Assembly (NCBI GenBank): GCA_002256115.1
Contig: NKIK01000024.1
Location: 1-64,000, forward strand
Reading direction: 5' to 3'
From: Burkholderiales bacterium PBB3
GTDB taxonomy: Bacteria; Pseudomonadota; Gammaproteobacteria; Burkholderiales; Burkholderiaceae_C
Length of the DNA: 64,000 nt
Shown: positions 53,171 to 61,618 of the stretch, in pieces
Layout of the letters: every line of letters begins with the position of its first letter
Position numbering within the stretch: the first letter of the stretch is position 1
Notes under the pieces: generated by a model
Databases searched by the model: none
What the model was told of the DNA's origin: nothing
The model's input: only the letters and a program-made list of their open reading frames with translations
Made by a program: the position numbers and the translations under genes

Positions 53171-54091
53171 TCAGCGGTCCCAATACGGCAGTGAACCAAA
53201 CGCCTCTTTTAGGTGGCTGATAAACAGCTGCGCTTTGGCCGAGTGCGAGCGGCCCTTGAGCCGCACAGCGTGGATGGCCGGTGCTTGGCTGGTGGATGCC
53301 GCCGCCGCAGCGGCAGCTACGGAGTCGGGGAACAGGTTGACCAGTTCGCCCGCCGCCACCTTTTTGTAAACCAGCCAACTGGCCAGGTGCGCCACGCCCA
53401 GCCCGGCCGCGGCGGCCTCCAGCAGCGAGTCCACATCGCCACTGCGAAAGCGGCCCTGCACGGCCAGAGGCTTGCCCTGGTTCACCCCCGGAAAAGTCCA
53501 CAGGCCACTCGGCGAGGAGGGCAGGCACAGGCAGCTGTGCTGCAACAGGTCTTCGGGTTTGGCCGGGCGGCCATGGGCCTGGAGGTACGCGGGGCTGGCG
53601 CAGGCCACACGCAGCATGGGTGCCAGGCGCGTGGCCAGCAGGTCGCTATCGGGCAATGCGCCGATACGAATGGCCACATCCGCCCGCTGCGCGGCTAGGT
53701 CCACCCAGTGGTCGCTGAGCTGCAAGTCCAGCTCGATCAGCGGGTACTGCTGCATGAATGACGCCACTGTCGGCGCGATGTGCATGCGCCAAAAGACCGA
53801 CGGCGCAGTGACGGACAACAGACCACGCGGCTCGGCCTGCGCGTCCAGCAGCGCGGCCTTGGCGTCCACCATTTCCGACACGATGAGCTGCGCACGCGGC
53901 AAAAACTGCTCGCCCGCATCAGTGAGCAGCAGGCGGCGCGAGCTGCGCTGAAACAGCGCCACACCCAGCGATTGCTCCAGCGCATCCACTTGCCGCGACA
54001 CCGAAGACACCGCCACGTTGTGCAGCTTGGCTGCGGCGGAAAACGTGCCGGCCTTGTGCACGTCGAGAAAGGCCTGGATGTTGTCGAGCAT
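53171..54091 (-). CDS. LysR-family regulator (CrgA-like group)
   Basis: 306 residues from the ATG at 54091; the frame is open to 54127. Winged helix: MLDNIQAFLDVHKAGTFSAAAKLHNVAVSSVSRQVDALE. The C-terminal effector-binding domain has VAIRIGALPDSDLLATRLAP, typical of the large group-8 LysR proteins. It is divergent from an SMP-30-like gene, with a 17-bp palindrome 20 bases before its own start: the standard layout for a LysR protein controlling itself and the divergent gene. Confidence 0.88.
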   Translation of the reverse strand: MLDNIQAFLDVHKAGTFSAAAKLHNVAVSSVSRQVDALEQSLGVALFQRSSRRLLLTDAGEQFLPRAQLIVSEMVDAKAALLDAQAEPRGLLSVTAPSVFWRMHIAPTVASFMQQYPLIELDLQLSDHWVDLAAQRADVAIRIGALPDSDLLATRLAPMLRVACASPAYLQAHGRPAKPEDLLQHSCLCLPSSPSGLWTFPGVNQGKPLAVQGRFRSGDVDSLLEAAAAGLGVAHLASWLVYKKVAAGELVNLFPDSVAAAAAAASTSQAPAIHAVRLKGRSHSAKAQLFISHLKEAFGSLPYWDR

Positions 54092-54111
54092 GGTTTGTCT
54101 GTCTAAATTGG

Positions 54112-54128
54112 TTTGCGAATAACGCAAA
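54112..54128. promoter_or_regulatory. Candidate LysR operator
   Basis: Perfect palindrome TTTGCG-AATAA-CGCAAA in the 142-base divergent region. It contains the T-N11-A core favoured by LysR proteins and lies 20 bases upstream of the lysR start, as expected for autoregulation. Confidence 0.6.
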
Positions 54129-54233
54129 GAACATTAGCTTTGCAGGTGATTGTTGTCAATGACGCTAAAAACCACAATCCATTCCGACCCACCCAGTCAA
54201 TCACTGTCTCACCTTTAAACCTGAAAGCTCCGT

Positions 54234-55217
54234 ATGTCTCACTTCAAAACTTCCCAACTCGTTCGCAGCCTGACACTGGCTGCTTTGTTGGCCGCGCCCC
54301 TGTTCGGCGCAGGCCAGGCCCACGCCACCGATGGCGTGTCCGCCCAGGGCATCACCTTCACGGCTGAGCAGGCCTACCCTGAGGGCATCGCCTGGCACCC
54401 CGCGCAGAAAGTGTTCTTTGTCAGCTCCGTGCACAAGGGCACGATTGGCAAAGTCAGCCCGCAGGGCGTGTACACACCCTTTATTCAAGACGCGCAACTG
54501 GTCGCCAGTGCGGGCCTGGCGCTAGACGCCAAACGCAATCTGCTGTGGGTGGCCATTGGCGACCTGGGCGCATCCACCCGCAGCAGCCCGGCCACTGCCT
54601 ACAAGCTGGCCGCCGTGGCCGCGTATGACGCCACCACCGGCCAGCGCCGCGCGTACCACGACCTGAGCGGCTTGGTAGAAGGCGGCCACTTTGCCAATGA
54701 CCTAGCGGTGGACGCTGCAGGCAATGTCTACATCACCGATAGCTTCTCCCCCGTCATCTACCGGGTAGATGCCAAGGGCCAGGCCAGTGTGTTTGCACAA
54801 AGCGATCTGTTCAAAGGTGAAGGCTTTAACCTGAACGGCATCGTGGCCCACCCGGACGGCTACCTGCTGGTCAACAAATACAACAGCGGCGAGATCTTCC
54901 GTATCAGCACCCGCAACGGCGCCGACATCCAGCGCGTGAACCTGCCCGAAGCCGTGAAGGGGGCCGACGGCATGCTGATGCGCGACACAACCCATTTGGT
55001 GGTGGTGCAAAACGCGGGCAATGACCAGGTGACCGAGCTGGTGTCTACCGACGGCTGGAAATCTGCCACGCTGCAGCCCGCGCGCAAGACCGCCTTCTCG
55101 TTTCCCACCACGGCAACGCAGGTGGGCCAGGACATCTACGTGATGAACTCGCGCCTGGATACGCTACTAGCCAAAGATGCGCCCAAGGTGAGTGAGTACC
55201 TGTTGCAGAAGTACTGA
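54234..55217 (+). CDS. Exported SMP-30/gluconolactonase-like beta-propeller protein
   Basis: 327 residues. Signal peptide to about 31 (GAGQAHA|TD). The mature protein carries SMP-30/NHL-type motifs: YPEGIAWHP, GLALDAKRNLLWVAIGD, NDLAVDAAGNVYITDSFSPVIYRVD and LNGIVAHPDGYLLVNKY. In the family the Glu and Asn residues of such motifs bind a divalent metal. It may be a lactonase or a non-enzymatic binding propeller. The divergent LysR gene probably controls it. A strong hairpin follows the stop. Confidence 0.83.
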   Translation: MSHFKTSQLVRSLTLAALLAAPLFGAGQAHATDGVSAQGITFTAEQAYPEGIAWHPAQKVFFVSSVHKGTIGKVSPQGVYTPFIQDAQLVASAGLALDAKRNLLWVAIGDLGASTRSSPATAYKLAAVAAYDATTGQRRAYHDLSGLVEGGHFANDLAVDAAGNVYITDSFSPVIYRVDAKGQASVFAQSDLFKGEGFNLNGIVAHPDGYLLVNKYNSGEIFRISTRNGADIQRVNLPEAVKGADGMLMRDTTHLVVVQNAGNDQVTELVSTDGWKSATLQPARKTAFSFPTTATQVGQDIYVMNSRLDTLLAKDAPKVSEYLLQKY

Positions 55218-55231
55218 GCATCTACCGCCAA

Positions 55232-55256
55232 CGCCCCCGCATTCAACGCGGGGGCG
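55232..55256 (+). terminator. Strong hairpin after the SMP-30-like gene
   Basis: Perfect 9-bp GC-only stem (CGCCCCCGC at 55232-55240, GCGGGGGCG at 55248-55256). The right arm is inside the last codons of the convergent oxygenase gene and its stop is in the loop, so one hairpin serves both transcripts. There is no T-run. Confidence 0.6.
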
Positions 55257-55971
55257 CGAGCTGGGTGCCCGTTCGGATACCTGTGAGCGGGCACAGCTGT
55301 GTCGGCGCGCCGTTCAGCCAGACCTGCTCTTCATCCAGCAGCCGGGCGGTCGGCGTGTCGGTGTCATAGGCGATACCCAATACCTGGCCCACGGCGCTGT
55401 CTTCAATCGGTAGCTCCCAGGTCAAAAATACCTGGCTGCAATCTTGGTCGGGCGGAAAGTCCGCCGCATCAAAACCACGGCTGCCGCGCGCAATCACCGC
55501 ATGGGCCAGGCCGGTATCAAACACCACCGCTGTGCCCCGGACCAAGGGGATGCGCAGCCCGGTATCGGGGAAATGCAAGTCTTGGCCTTTGTCTTCACTG
55601 AGGAACAAATTGCAGAAGGCGGCACCGCCGTACTGCGCGCCGTCGTGGTGGTAGCGCGCACTACGGCAGGCCATCAGCGCCACATCACACTGGCCCAGCA
55701 GATCGGGCAAACCCAGCGCTTGTGTCCACTCGGCTACGGCTTGCACACATTGCGCGTAGTCTGGCCAGCGCATGCGCGCACGCGCCAGGGGCAGTGCCTC
55801 TACATCACCACACTCCAGGCCCAGGTGGTCTGCCATCTCGCGTTCCCAATCGGCCAGCAGCCGCGCTGGTGGCGCGGGTATCTGCAAAGTGCCCGTCAGC
55901 ACCACCGTGCTCACGCTGCGGCTGCGCAGGGCATCGCCACTCCAAAAATAGGACGTTAAAACATGTTGCAT
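55243..55971 (-). CDS. 2-oxoglutarate/Fe(II)-dependent oxygenase-like protein
   Basis: 242 residues from the ATG at 55971; the frame is open to 56568, but that part is antisense to the MYG1-like gene. A double-stranded beta-helix core is visible: HxD iron ligands H108 and D110 in RYHHDGAQYGG, then FCNLFLSEDKGQDLHFPDTGLRIPLVRGTAVVFDTGLAHAV with distal His157. The usual 2OG-binding Arg ten residues later could be R162 or R165 in IARGSRGFD. Substrate unknown. It is divergent from the MYG1-like gene, with 45 bases between starts. Confidence 0.8.
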   Translation of the reverse strand: MQHVLTSYFWSGDALRSRSVSTVVLTGTLQIPAPPARLLADWEREMADHLGLECGDVEALPLARARMRWPDYAQCVQAVAEWTQALGLPDLLGQCDVALMACRSARYHHDGAQYGGAAFCNLFLSEDKGQDLHFPDTGLRIPLVRGTAVVFDTGLAHAVIARGSRGFDAADFPPDQDCSQVFLTWELPIEDSAVGQVLGIAYDTDTPTARLLDEEQVWLNGAPTQLCPLTGIRTGTQLAPPR

Positions 55972-56016
55972 GGGCTGCCATTGTGTCGGCAGATGGTGGG
56001 TCAATAGAATCGACCC

Positions 56017-57015
56017 ATGACCGACACCACCACCGCAACCACAGCCCCTACCACCACCATCGCCACGCACAGTGGCAGCTTCCATGCCGACGACGTCTTT
56101 GGCGTCGGCGTTTTGATGGGGATTTTTCCATCGCACACGCTGGTGCGCACGCGCAAGCAAGCCTTGATTGACACCGCCAACTTGGTTGTGGATGTGGGCG
56201 GCACCTGGGATGCCGCCACGGGCCGCTTCGACCACCATCAGCGCGGCTTTGAGGGCGCACGCCCCGCACAGGAAGTAGATGAGCAAACCCAACCCGGCGT
56301 GGGCTACGCCAGCGCTGGACTGGTGTGGGCGGCGCATGGCGCTGATTACGTCAAGGCCTGGGCTGGCATCCACGGCCAGAGCCTCAACGAACAGGCCGTC
56401 GACGACATCGTGCGCTCCATCGACCATTCGCTGGTGCAGTACTTGGACATTGTGGACACCGGCCAGGGCGATGTGTCGCCCGGCATCTTTGGCCTCTCCA
56501 GCCTGATCGCGCAGCTCAACACGCATTGGATGGAAGAGGTGGGGCTGACCCAAGACACCAAAGCCCAACTACAGGAAACCCGCTTTCGCGAGGCCATCGC
56601 CATCACGCGCAAGTTTTTGGACCACGCCATCAGCAAAAAGGTGGCGCAGATCTGCGCCGTAGACACCGTGCGTGCTGCGCCGCGCCTGCTGGGCGGGCGC
56701 GTGTTGCATCTGCAAGAGGGCGGCATGCCCTGGACGCGTGTGGTGGTCGATGAAATGCCCGAGGTGATGTTTGTGATCTACCCCGATTCGGATGGCGACC
56801 AGTACCAGATCAAAACCGTGCCGGTGGAGCCGGGCTCTTTTACCGCGCGCCTGGACTTGCCCAAAACCTGGGCCGGTTTGCGCGACCAAGAGCTAGCGGC
56901 GGTGACTGGCGTGGAAGACAGCGTGTTTTGTCACTTGAACTTATTCATTGGCGGCGCGCGCAGCTTGGATGGGGCGGTGAGGCTGGCCGAGCTGGCATTG
57001 GCAGAACCCCTTTGA
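56017..57015 (+). CDS. MYG1-family protein (DHH-like phosphoesterase/exonuclease)
   Basis: 332 residues. N-terminal motifs ATHSGSFHADDVFGVGVL and VVDVGG..DHHQRGF give the His/Asp metal centre. Human MYG1 is a 3'-5' RNA exonuclease; bacterial homologues are poorly studied. The Thr-rich start (TDTTTATTAPTTT) is low complexity and may be an over-extended N-terminus, but no better start is seen before the conserved motif. C-terminal GYASAGLVWA and QIKTVPVEPGSF also match the family. Confidence 0.88.
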   Translation: MTDTTTATTAPTTTIATHSGSFHADDVFGVGVLMGIFPSHTLVRTRKQALIDTANLVVDVGGTWDAATGRFDHHQRGFEGARPAQEVDEQTQPGVGYASAGLVWAAHGADYVKAWAGIHGQSLNEQAVDDIVRSIDHSLVQYLDIVDTGQGDVSPGIFGLSSLIAQLNTHWMEEVGLTQDTKAQLQETRFREAIAITRKFLDHAISKKVAQICAVDTVRAAPRLLGGRVLHLQEGGMPWTRVVVDEMPEVMFVIYPDSDGDQYQIKTVPVEPGSFTARLDLPKTWAGLRDQELAAVTGVEDSVFCHLNLFIGGARSLDGAVRLAELALAEPL

Positions 57016-57020
57016 GAATG

Positions 57021-57085
57021 CGCTTGCTATCAAGTTAGGAGCTGCTCCCGCACTATCCACGGCCTAGAAGGCCGATTTGGCTACT
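57021..57085 (+). repeat. Interspersed repeat, copy H
   Basis: Plus-orientation copy, nearly consensus, with TTAGGAGCTGCTCCCGCACT and a GGCCTAGAAGGCC interrupted palindrome. It lies in the 81-base gap between convergent genes and fills most of it. Confidence 0.82.
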
Positions 57086-57096
57086 AAATTTTGGCT

Positions 57097-58251
57097 TTAA
57101 CTAGGTAATACAGCAAGCTTCGCATCAACCAGCGTAACGACCGCGTTTTGCGCACTGCGGTGCGCACTCGGCCCAGGTTTCCTTGTCAGTCGGCGCCCCA
57201 AGGCGATTGAGGGTTTTTCAATCAGCCAATAGGTGGCAAAGGACATGGCCAGTGTCAGGGCTAGCGCCACCATGGCACCCCGCGCACCTGTCATGTGAAA
57301 CCGGTCTATGACCAGCATGATGATGGCCAAATGGCACAAATACACCGAAAACGAAATCTCGGAAAGCCAATGCACCAGCTTGGAGTGCACCGGCGCACTG
57401 TTCAGCGCGGCTTGCATCAGGCAGGCAATGCCAATGCCGGTGATAAACACCGGGTTGAAGTTGATGTAGAAAGGCTTGGCCAAAAATATGGCGACGCAAG
57501 CGGCCATCAGCAGCAGGGGGTTTAGGGTCTTGAGCTTGGGCTGATTGAAGTACAGGTAGCCACCGAAAACAAAGAAGCACAACTGGCTTGGGAAGCTGTT
57601 GAACAGAAACAGGTAGCGGTACCCAAAAACGTCTTGCATATGCGTTGGCAATAGGCCGTTCAGGTAGTTGTGCCACACCAGCAGCATGAACCCGGTAGAC
57701 AACACGGTAGCCCCCACCGCGGTGCGCCACGAAATGCGCCCCAGCACGGCTATCAGCACCGGCACACACAGGTACCACAGCAGCTCTACGGTTAGCGTCC
57801 ACGAGACATGCAGCACTTCAAACTCCAGCAGCGAGGTAGGAAAAAGCTGCTGCAGCATTAGCATGTTGAGGATCAGGCTATCCACGCGGTCCTGAAGATA
57901 GTGGGGGCTGAGCAGCCCCGCCAAGGCGCAGAAAAAGAAGAAGTAGAACCAGTAGGCCGGAAGGATTCGAAAGGCCCGCTGGATGAAGAAGTCGCGGGTG
58001 GAGTACTTCACGCAGCTGCCACAGATCAGAAAACCGCTGATGACAAAGAACAACTGTGGTCCAAACTGCCCGCCATAGTCCCCTAGAAAAGGGATCTTGC
58101 CCCCAAAGTGGGCTTGTGCGTGGTGGATGAACACGGCAGCCACGGCCAGGGCGCGCATGAGCGCAATGTTGGGGTTGGGTGAAGTGGGTGCTTCAGCGGG
58201 CGCTAAAGCAATGGAAGCGGAGGGGCGTAAGCCCTTGTTGAGTACAGTCAT
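57097..58251 (-). CDS. Acyltransferase-3 family membrane protein
   Basis: 384 residues from the ATG at 58251; ATG 58296 is an alternative, and neither has a good Shine-Dalgarno. It is an OafA/YrhL-type integral membrane acyltransferase with about ten helices. The key motifs are VFIHHAQAHFGG (catalytic His), FFVISGFLICG, FIQRAFRILPAYW and SEISFSVYLCHLAIIML. It transfers acyl groups, often acetyl, to sugars or lipids in the envelope. Alone in its unit. Confidence 0.87.
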   Translation of the reverse strand: MTVLNKGLRPSASIALAPAEAPTSPNPNIALMRALAVAAVFIHHAQAHFGGKIPFLGDYGGQFGPQLFFVISGFLICGSCVKYSTRDFFIQRAFRILPAYWFYFFFFCALAGLLSPHYLQDRVDSLILNMLMLQQLFPTSLLEFEVLHVSWTLTVELLWYLCVPVLIAVLGRISWRTAVGATVLSTGFMLLVWHNYLNGLLPTHMQDVFGYRYLFLFNSFPSQLCFFVFGGYLYFNQPKLKTLNPLLLMAACVAIFLAKPFYINFNPVFITGIGIACLMQAALNSAPVHSKLVHWLSEISFSVYLCHLAIIMLVIDRFHMTGARGAMVALALTLAMSFATYWLIEKPSIALGRRLTRKPGPSAHRSAQNAVVTLVDAKLAVLPS

Positions 58252-58482
58252 AGGAGAAAAAAGTAGGCGGCCAAGCGCCGGGAGGCAAGGGCGCATTGCG
58301 TGAGCAGATGCAGCGCCTTAGAGATAAAACCATTCTATGGGGCGCTGCGCCCGGTGCCTATCCCCCATTCGGGTGATATTGACCCGTGGGGCAGTAAATC
58401 GCTGCTAATCCAGCAGTACGGTCCACCCAATTACTTTGATTTCGGCGCTACTGAGTGGCCGATTTTGCCGATTTGAATGTTT

Positions 58483-59127
58483 TTAGCTTTTAGCTGTGGC
58501 CATCAGCGCGGCAAAGCCTACAAACACGCCGCCGGTGATTCGGTTAAACATCTTCATCACCGCAGCGCGCTGTAGGTAGGCCGACAGGCGCTGGCCGCTG
58601 ACCGCGTACACAAAGTACCAAGTCACTTCAATCACCGTGAACGTGGCCAACAAGATGGCGAATTGCGGGACCTGGGGCGAGTCGGCATGGATGAACTGGG
58701 GGAAGAAAGCCGCTGCAAACAGAATCGCCTTAGGGTTGCTGGCGGCCACCAAAAAGGCCTCGCGGAAGATGGCACCGGTTTTGAGGGCGGGCACCGAGGC
58801 CTGCGTTACGCCATCGACGGCAGGCGCAGTGCTGGCGTCATGCACTGGTGCGCGCCACACCTTGATGCCCAGATAAGCCAGGTAGGCCGCACCGGCCAGG
58901 CGCAGCGCCTCAAACACCTGGGGCGAGCTTTGCAACACCGCACCCATGCCTGCGGCTGAGATGCTCATCATGGCCAGCAGCGCCGTCATGCAGCCCAGCA
59001 TGGCCACCACCGACGCACGCACGCCATGGCGCGCGCTGACGCTCATGATCAGCAACATATTGGGGCCGGGTGTGGCGGAGACGACGAAGGTCATGGCGAT
59101 GAAGAGCCACAGGGTGCTGAGGGTCAT
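58483..59127 (-). CDS. LysE/RhtB-family amino-acid exporter
   Basis: 214 residues, about six helices. The family signature TPGPNMLLIMSVSARHGVRAS lies at residues 19-39, and AGAAYLAYLGIKVWR and VAASNPKAILFAAAFFPQFI follow. It is expected to export an amino acid such as threonine or homoserine. A LysR gene lies 81 bases upstream on the same strand, and TGACAG-CTAC-CTGTCA, a 6-bp inverted repeat at 59185-59200, lies between them. Confidence 0.88.
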   Translation of the reverse strand: MTLSTLWLFIAMTFVVSATPGPNMLLIMSVSARHGVRASVVAMLGCMTALLAMMSISAAGMGAVLQSSPQVFEALRLAGAAYLAYLGIKVWRAPVHDASTAPAVDGVTQASVPALKTGAIFREAFLVAASNPKAILFAAAFFPQFIHADSPQVPQFAILLATFTVIEVTWYFVYAVSGQRLSAYLQRAAVMKMFNRITGGVFVGFAALMATAKS

Positions 59128-59208
59128 AAAAGAGCTTCTGTGAAAGGGATGTGTTTGAGGCTACCAGATCGCCCGCCCGCAGGGTGACAGCTACCTGTCA
59201 AGCCTGAT

Positions 59209-60111
59209 TCAAACCGCCATGTAGTTCTGCAGCCCTTGCAGCAGGGCGTCAAAGGTCAGTTTGCAACGCGGTGTGTTGCGCAGGTCTTCGTGCATCGTGA
59301 GCCAGGTCTCCAGGCCTAGCGTCAGGCTGTCGGGTAGCAGACGCACCAGATTCGGGTCGCGTGCGGCCAGCGCGACCTGGCAAATGCCAATGCCGCAGCC
59401 CGCGCGTATCAGCGCCAGTTGTCCGACATCGCTGTCGGTGCGGAACGTGAATGCATCGCGACTCCATTGCGGAAAGCCTTTGCGCGCCGCGCGCACAAAC
59501 GGGGTCTCTTCATCAAAACCAATCAGCGCGTGCTGCGCCAGATCGGCCAGCGTCTGCGGCGTGCCGCGGCGTTGCAGATACGCCTTGTGCGCATGAAAAC
59601 CCAGGTCCACTTGGCCTACCCGCCTTGCGATCAGTTGCTCTTGCTTGGGCTGCGTCATGCGCACCGCAATATCAGCCTCTCGGTTCAGCAAATCCTGCAC
59701 GCGGTTGGTCAGCACTAGTTCCAGCTTCAGCTCGGGGTAGGCTGCTTGCAGTTCGGCCAGGATGGGCGGCAGCACCTCCACGCCAATCACCTCGCTGGCG
59801 GTGATGCGCACCGTGCCTTTGATGCCAGAGCCCTGGCCCTCCGCCGCACGCTTGAGCGCGGTCGCCGAGGTGCTCATGGCCTGGGCAAAAGGCTGCAACG
59901 CGAGTGCGGCGTCAGTGGGCAGCAACCCGAGCTGTGAGCGGGTAAACAGCGTCACGCCCAGCGACTTTTCCAGTGCCGCAATGTGCCGCCCCACCGTGGG
60001 CTGGGCAATGCCCATCGCGCGCGCCGCGCCCGATAACGAGCCCTCGTTCAACACACTCAAATACGAGTGATAAAGCTCCCAGCCGATGTCGCTTTGGGTT
60101 TCATTGGTCAT
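59209..60111 (-). CDS. LysR-family regulator
   Basis: 300 residues. Helix-turn-helix LSGAARAMGIAQPTVGRHIAALEKSLGVTLF preceded by YHSYLSVLNEGS. The effector domain contains ADIAVRMTQPKQEQLIARRVG. It is divergent from the NAD-dependent epimerase-like gene, with an 11-bp palindrome in between, so it probably controls that gene and itself; the downstream LysE-type exporter is another possible target. Confidence 0.88.
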   Translation of the reverse strand: MTNETQSDIGWELYHSYLSVLNEGSLSGAARAMGIAQPTVGRHIAALEKSLGVTLFTRSQLGLLPTDAALALQPFAQAMSTSATALKRAAEGQGSGIKGTVRITASEVIGVEVLPPILAELQAAYPELKLELVLTNRVQDLLNREADIAVRMTQPKQEQLIARRVGQVDLGFHAHKAYLQRRGTPQTLADLAQHALIGFDEETPFVRAARKGFPQWSRDAFTFRTDSDVGQLALIRAGCGIGICQVALAARDPNLVRLLPDSLTLGLETWLTMHEDLRNTPRCKLTFDALLQGLQNYMAV

Positions 60112-60121
60112 ACAGAAATGT

Positions 60122-60132
60122 ATAGCCGCTAT
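60122..60132. promoter_or_regulatory. Candidate LysR operator
   Basis: Perfect palindrome ATAGC-C-GCTAT starting 11 bases upstream of the lysR start, in the 100-base divergent region. Confidence 0.4.
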
Positions 60133-60211
60133 GACATGTTGGTCAATTGCTTAATAGCACTGCTGCTTTCAAACTTCATCCCATCGCAACACGTTTTTAA
60201 GGAGTTATGAA

Positions 60212-61234
60212 ATGAACAGCAATACAGCATTGGGAAATACGGCCTTGGTTCTGGGCGCCACCGGCGGCATCGGCGGCGAAGTGGCACGGCAACTGCGCGA
60301 CGCAGGCTGGAATGTGCGCGCACTGCGCCGCGGCGGCGAGCTTGCCACCGAGCGGCGTGATGGCATGGTCTGGCTGCGCGGCGACGCGATGAATCGCGAC
60401 GACGTGATGGCCGCAGCAGAAGGCTGCGCTGTCATCGTGCACGCCGTCAACCCACCCGGCTACCGCCGCTGGGCTGAGTTGGTCTTGCCAATGGTGGACA
60501 ACACCATCGCCGCTGCACAGGCGAACGGCGCCACCATCGTGCTGCCCGGCACGGTCTACAACTTTGGCCCCAGCGCTTTTCCCACGTTGCATGAAGACTC
60601 GCCGCTGGAACCGGTCACCCGCAAGGGCGCTATCCGTGTAGAGATGGAGCAGCGCCTGCGCGCGGCCAGCAGCCCGGGCTGCCAGGTCATCGTGGTGCGC
60701 GCGGGCGATTTCTTTGGCCCCAAGGCGGGCAACAGTTGGTTCTCACAAGGGCTGGTCAAACCGGGTCAACCTGTCAAAGCCATCAGCGTGCCCAACGCGC
60801 CGGGTGTGGGCCACCAATGGTCGTACCTTCCCGACGTGGCCCGAACGATGGTAGAGCTGGTGCAGCGCCGCGAGACGCTAGAGGCTTTTGCCACCTTTCA
60901 CATGGCTGGCTATTGGGATGCCGATGGCACGCAGTTGGCTGCAGCCATCAGCCGCGTCGTCGTGAAGCGCGGCGGCGTCCAGCCCAAGGTCAGCGCCTTC
61001 CCCTGGTGGCTGATGGCTCTGATCGCACCGTTTGTACCCACCGTGCATGAAATGCGCGAGATGCGGTATCTGTGGACCACCCGGGTGGAGATGAGTAATG
61101 CCAAGCTGGTTGCAACGCTGGGGCATGAACCGCATACGCCGCTTGATACGGCGGTCGAGGCCGCACTGGATGGCATGGGCTGCTTGCCTGCGAAGCAAGG
61201 GCGTCCGGAGGGTCTTGTTGGTCAGGGTGTTTGA
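60212..61234 (+). CDS. NAD(P)-dependent epimerase/dehydratase-like (atypical SDR)
   Basis: 340 residues. Rossmann N-terminus ALVLGATGGIGGEVARQLRDAGW, then IVHAVNPPGYRRW. The Ser/Tyr-Lys triad is not classical: LPGTVYNFGP supplies a Tyr without a YxxxK, so it belongs with atypical or NmrA-like SDRs and the activity is uncertain. AAGGAG precedes the start by 9 bases. A three-codon ATGAAATGA lies between the Shine-Dalgarno and the true ATG and overlaps it. The stop codon overlaps the -35 box of the ArsR promoter. Confidence 0.85.
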   Translation: MNSNTALGNTALVLGATGGIGGEVARQLRDAGWNVRALRRGGELATERRDGMVWLRGDAMNRDDVMAAAEGCAVIVHAVNPPGYRRWAELVLPMVDNTIAAAQANGATIVLPGTVYNFGPSAFPTLHEDSPLEPVTRKGAIRVEMEQRLRAASSPGCQVIVVRAGDFFGPKAGNSWFSQGLVKPGQPVKAISVPNAPGVGHQWSYLPDVARTMVELVQRRETLEAFATFHMAGYWDADGTQLAAAISRVVVKRGGVQPKVSAFPWWLMALIAPFVPTVHEMREMRYLWTTRVEMSNAKLVATLGHEPHTPLDTAVEAALDGMGCLPAKQGRPEGLVGQGV

Positions 61235-61260
61235 CATGCAAGTATTTACTTGCATATAAT
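61231..61260 (+). promoter_or_regulatory. Consensus sigma-70 promoter with operator in the spacer
   Basis: TTGACA at 61231-61236 and TATAAT at 61255-61260 are both perfect, 18 bases apart. The whole spacer is a perfect palindrome (TGCAAGTA-TT-TACTTGCA, 61237-61254). A dimeric repressor bound there would exclude RNA polymerase. The ArsR-family gene directly downstream is the obvious repressor. Confidence 0.85.
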
Positions 61261-61291
61261 TCCACAACGCTTTCAACCGCAACGGCAAATT

Positions 61292-61618
61292 TTGGACATA
61301 GACAAGGTATTCAAGGCACTGGCCGACCCGACCCGCAGGCGTCTGCTGGACCAATTGCACAGCGACAACGGCCAGACGCTGGGCGCGCTGTGCGAGCACA
61401 TGGACATGTCGCGCCAGGCTGTGACGCAGCATTTGCAGTTGCTGGAGGAGGCGAATCTCGTCGCTGTCGTTTGGCAGGGGCGGGAGAAGTTGCACTACCT
61501 GAACCCCGTGCCGCTGCACGAGATTCAGGCGCGCTGGATCAACAAGTTTGAGCGCAACCGTCTCGACGCGTTGCATACCCTGAAGCAGAAACTGGAAGGC
61601 AAAGACCATGACAACTGA
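61292..61618 (+). CDS. ArsR-family repressor
   Basis: 108 residues from a TTG at 61292, chosen because homologues start (M)DIDKVFKALADPTRRRLLD; the open frame reaches back to a TTG at 61250, which would lie inside the promoter. Winged helix: LGALCEHMDMSRQAVTQHLQLLEEANLV. No metal-binding cysteine pair is present, so it is not a metal sensor but belongs to the group paired with SRPBCC genes. It overlaps the next gene by 11 bases. It is likely autorepressed through the palindrome in its promoter. Confidence 0.87.
   Translation: MDIDKVFKALADPTRRRLLDQLHSDNGQTLGALCEHMDMSRQAVTQHLQLLEEANLVAVVWQGREKLHYLNPVPLHEIQARWINKFERNRLDALHTLKQKLEGKDHDN

Noticed and set aside
55972..56568. N-terminal extension of the 2OG oxygenase to 56568
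   Set aside because: It would lie antisense inside the MYG1-like gene; the ATG at 55971 yields a complete oxygenase fold.
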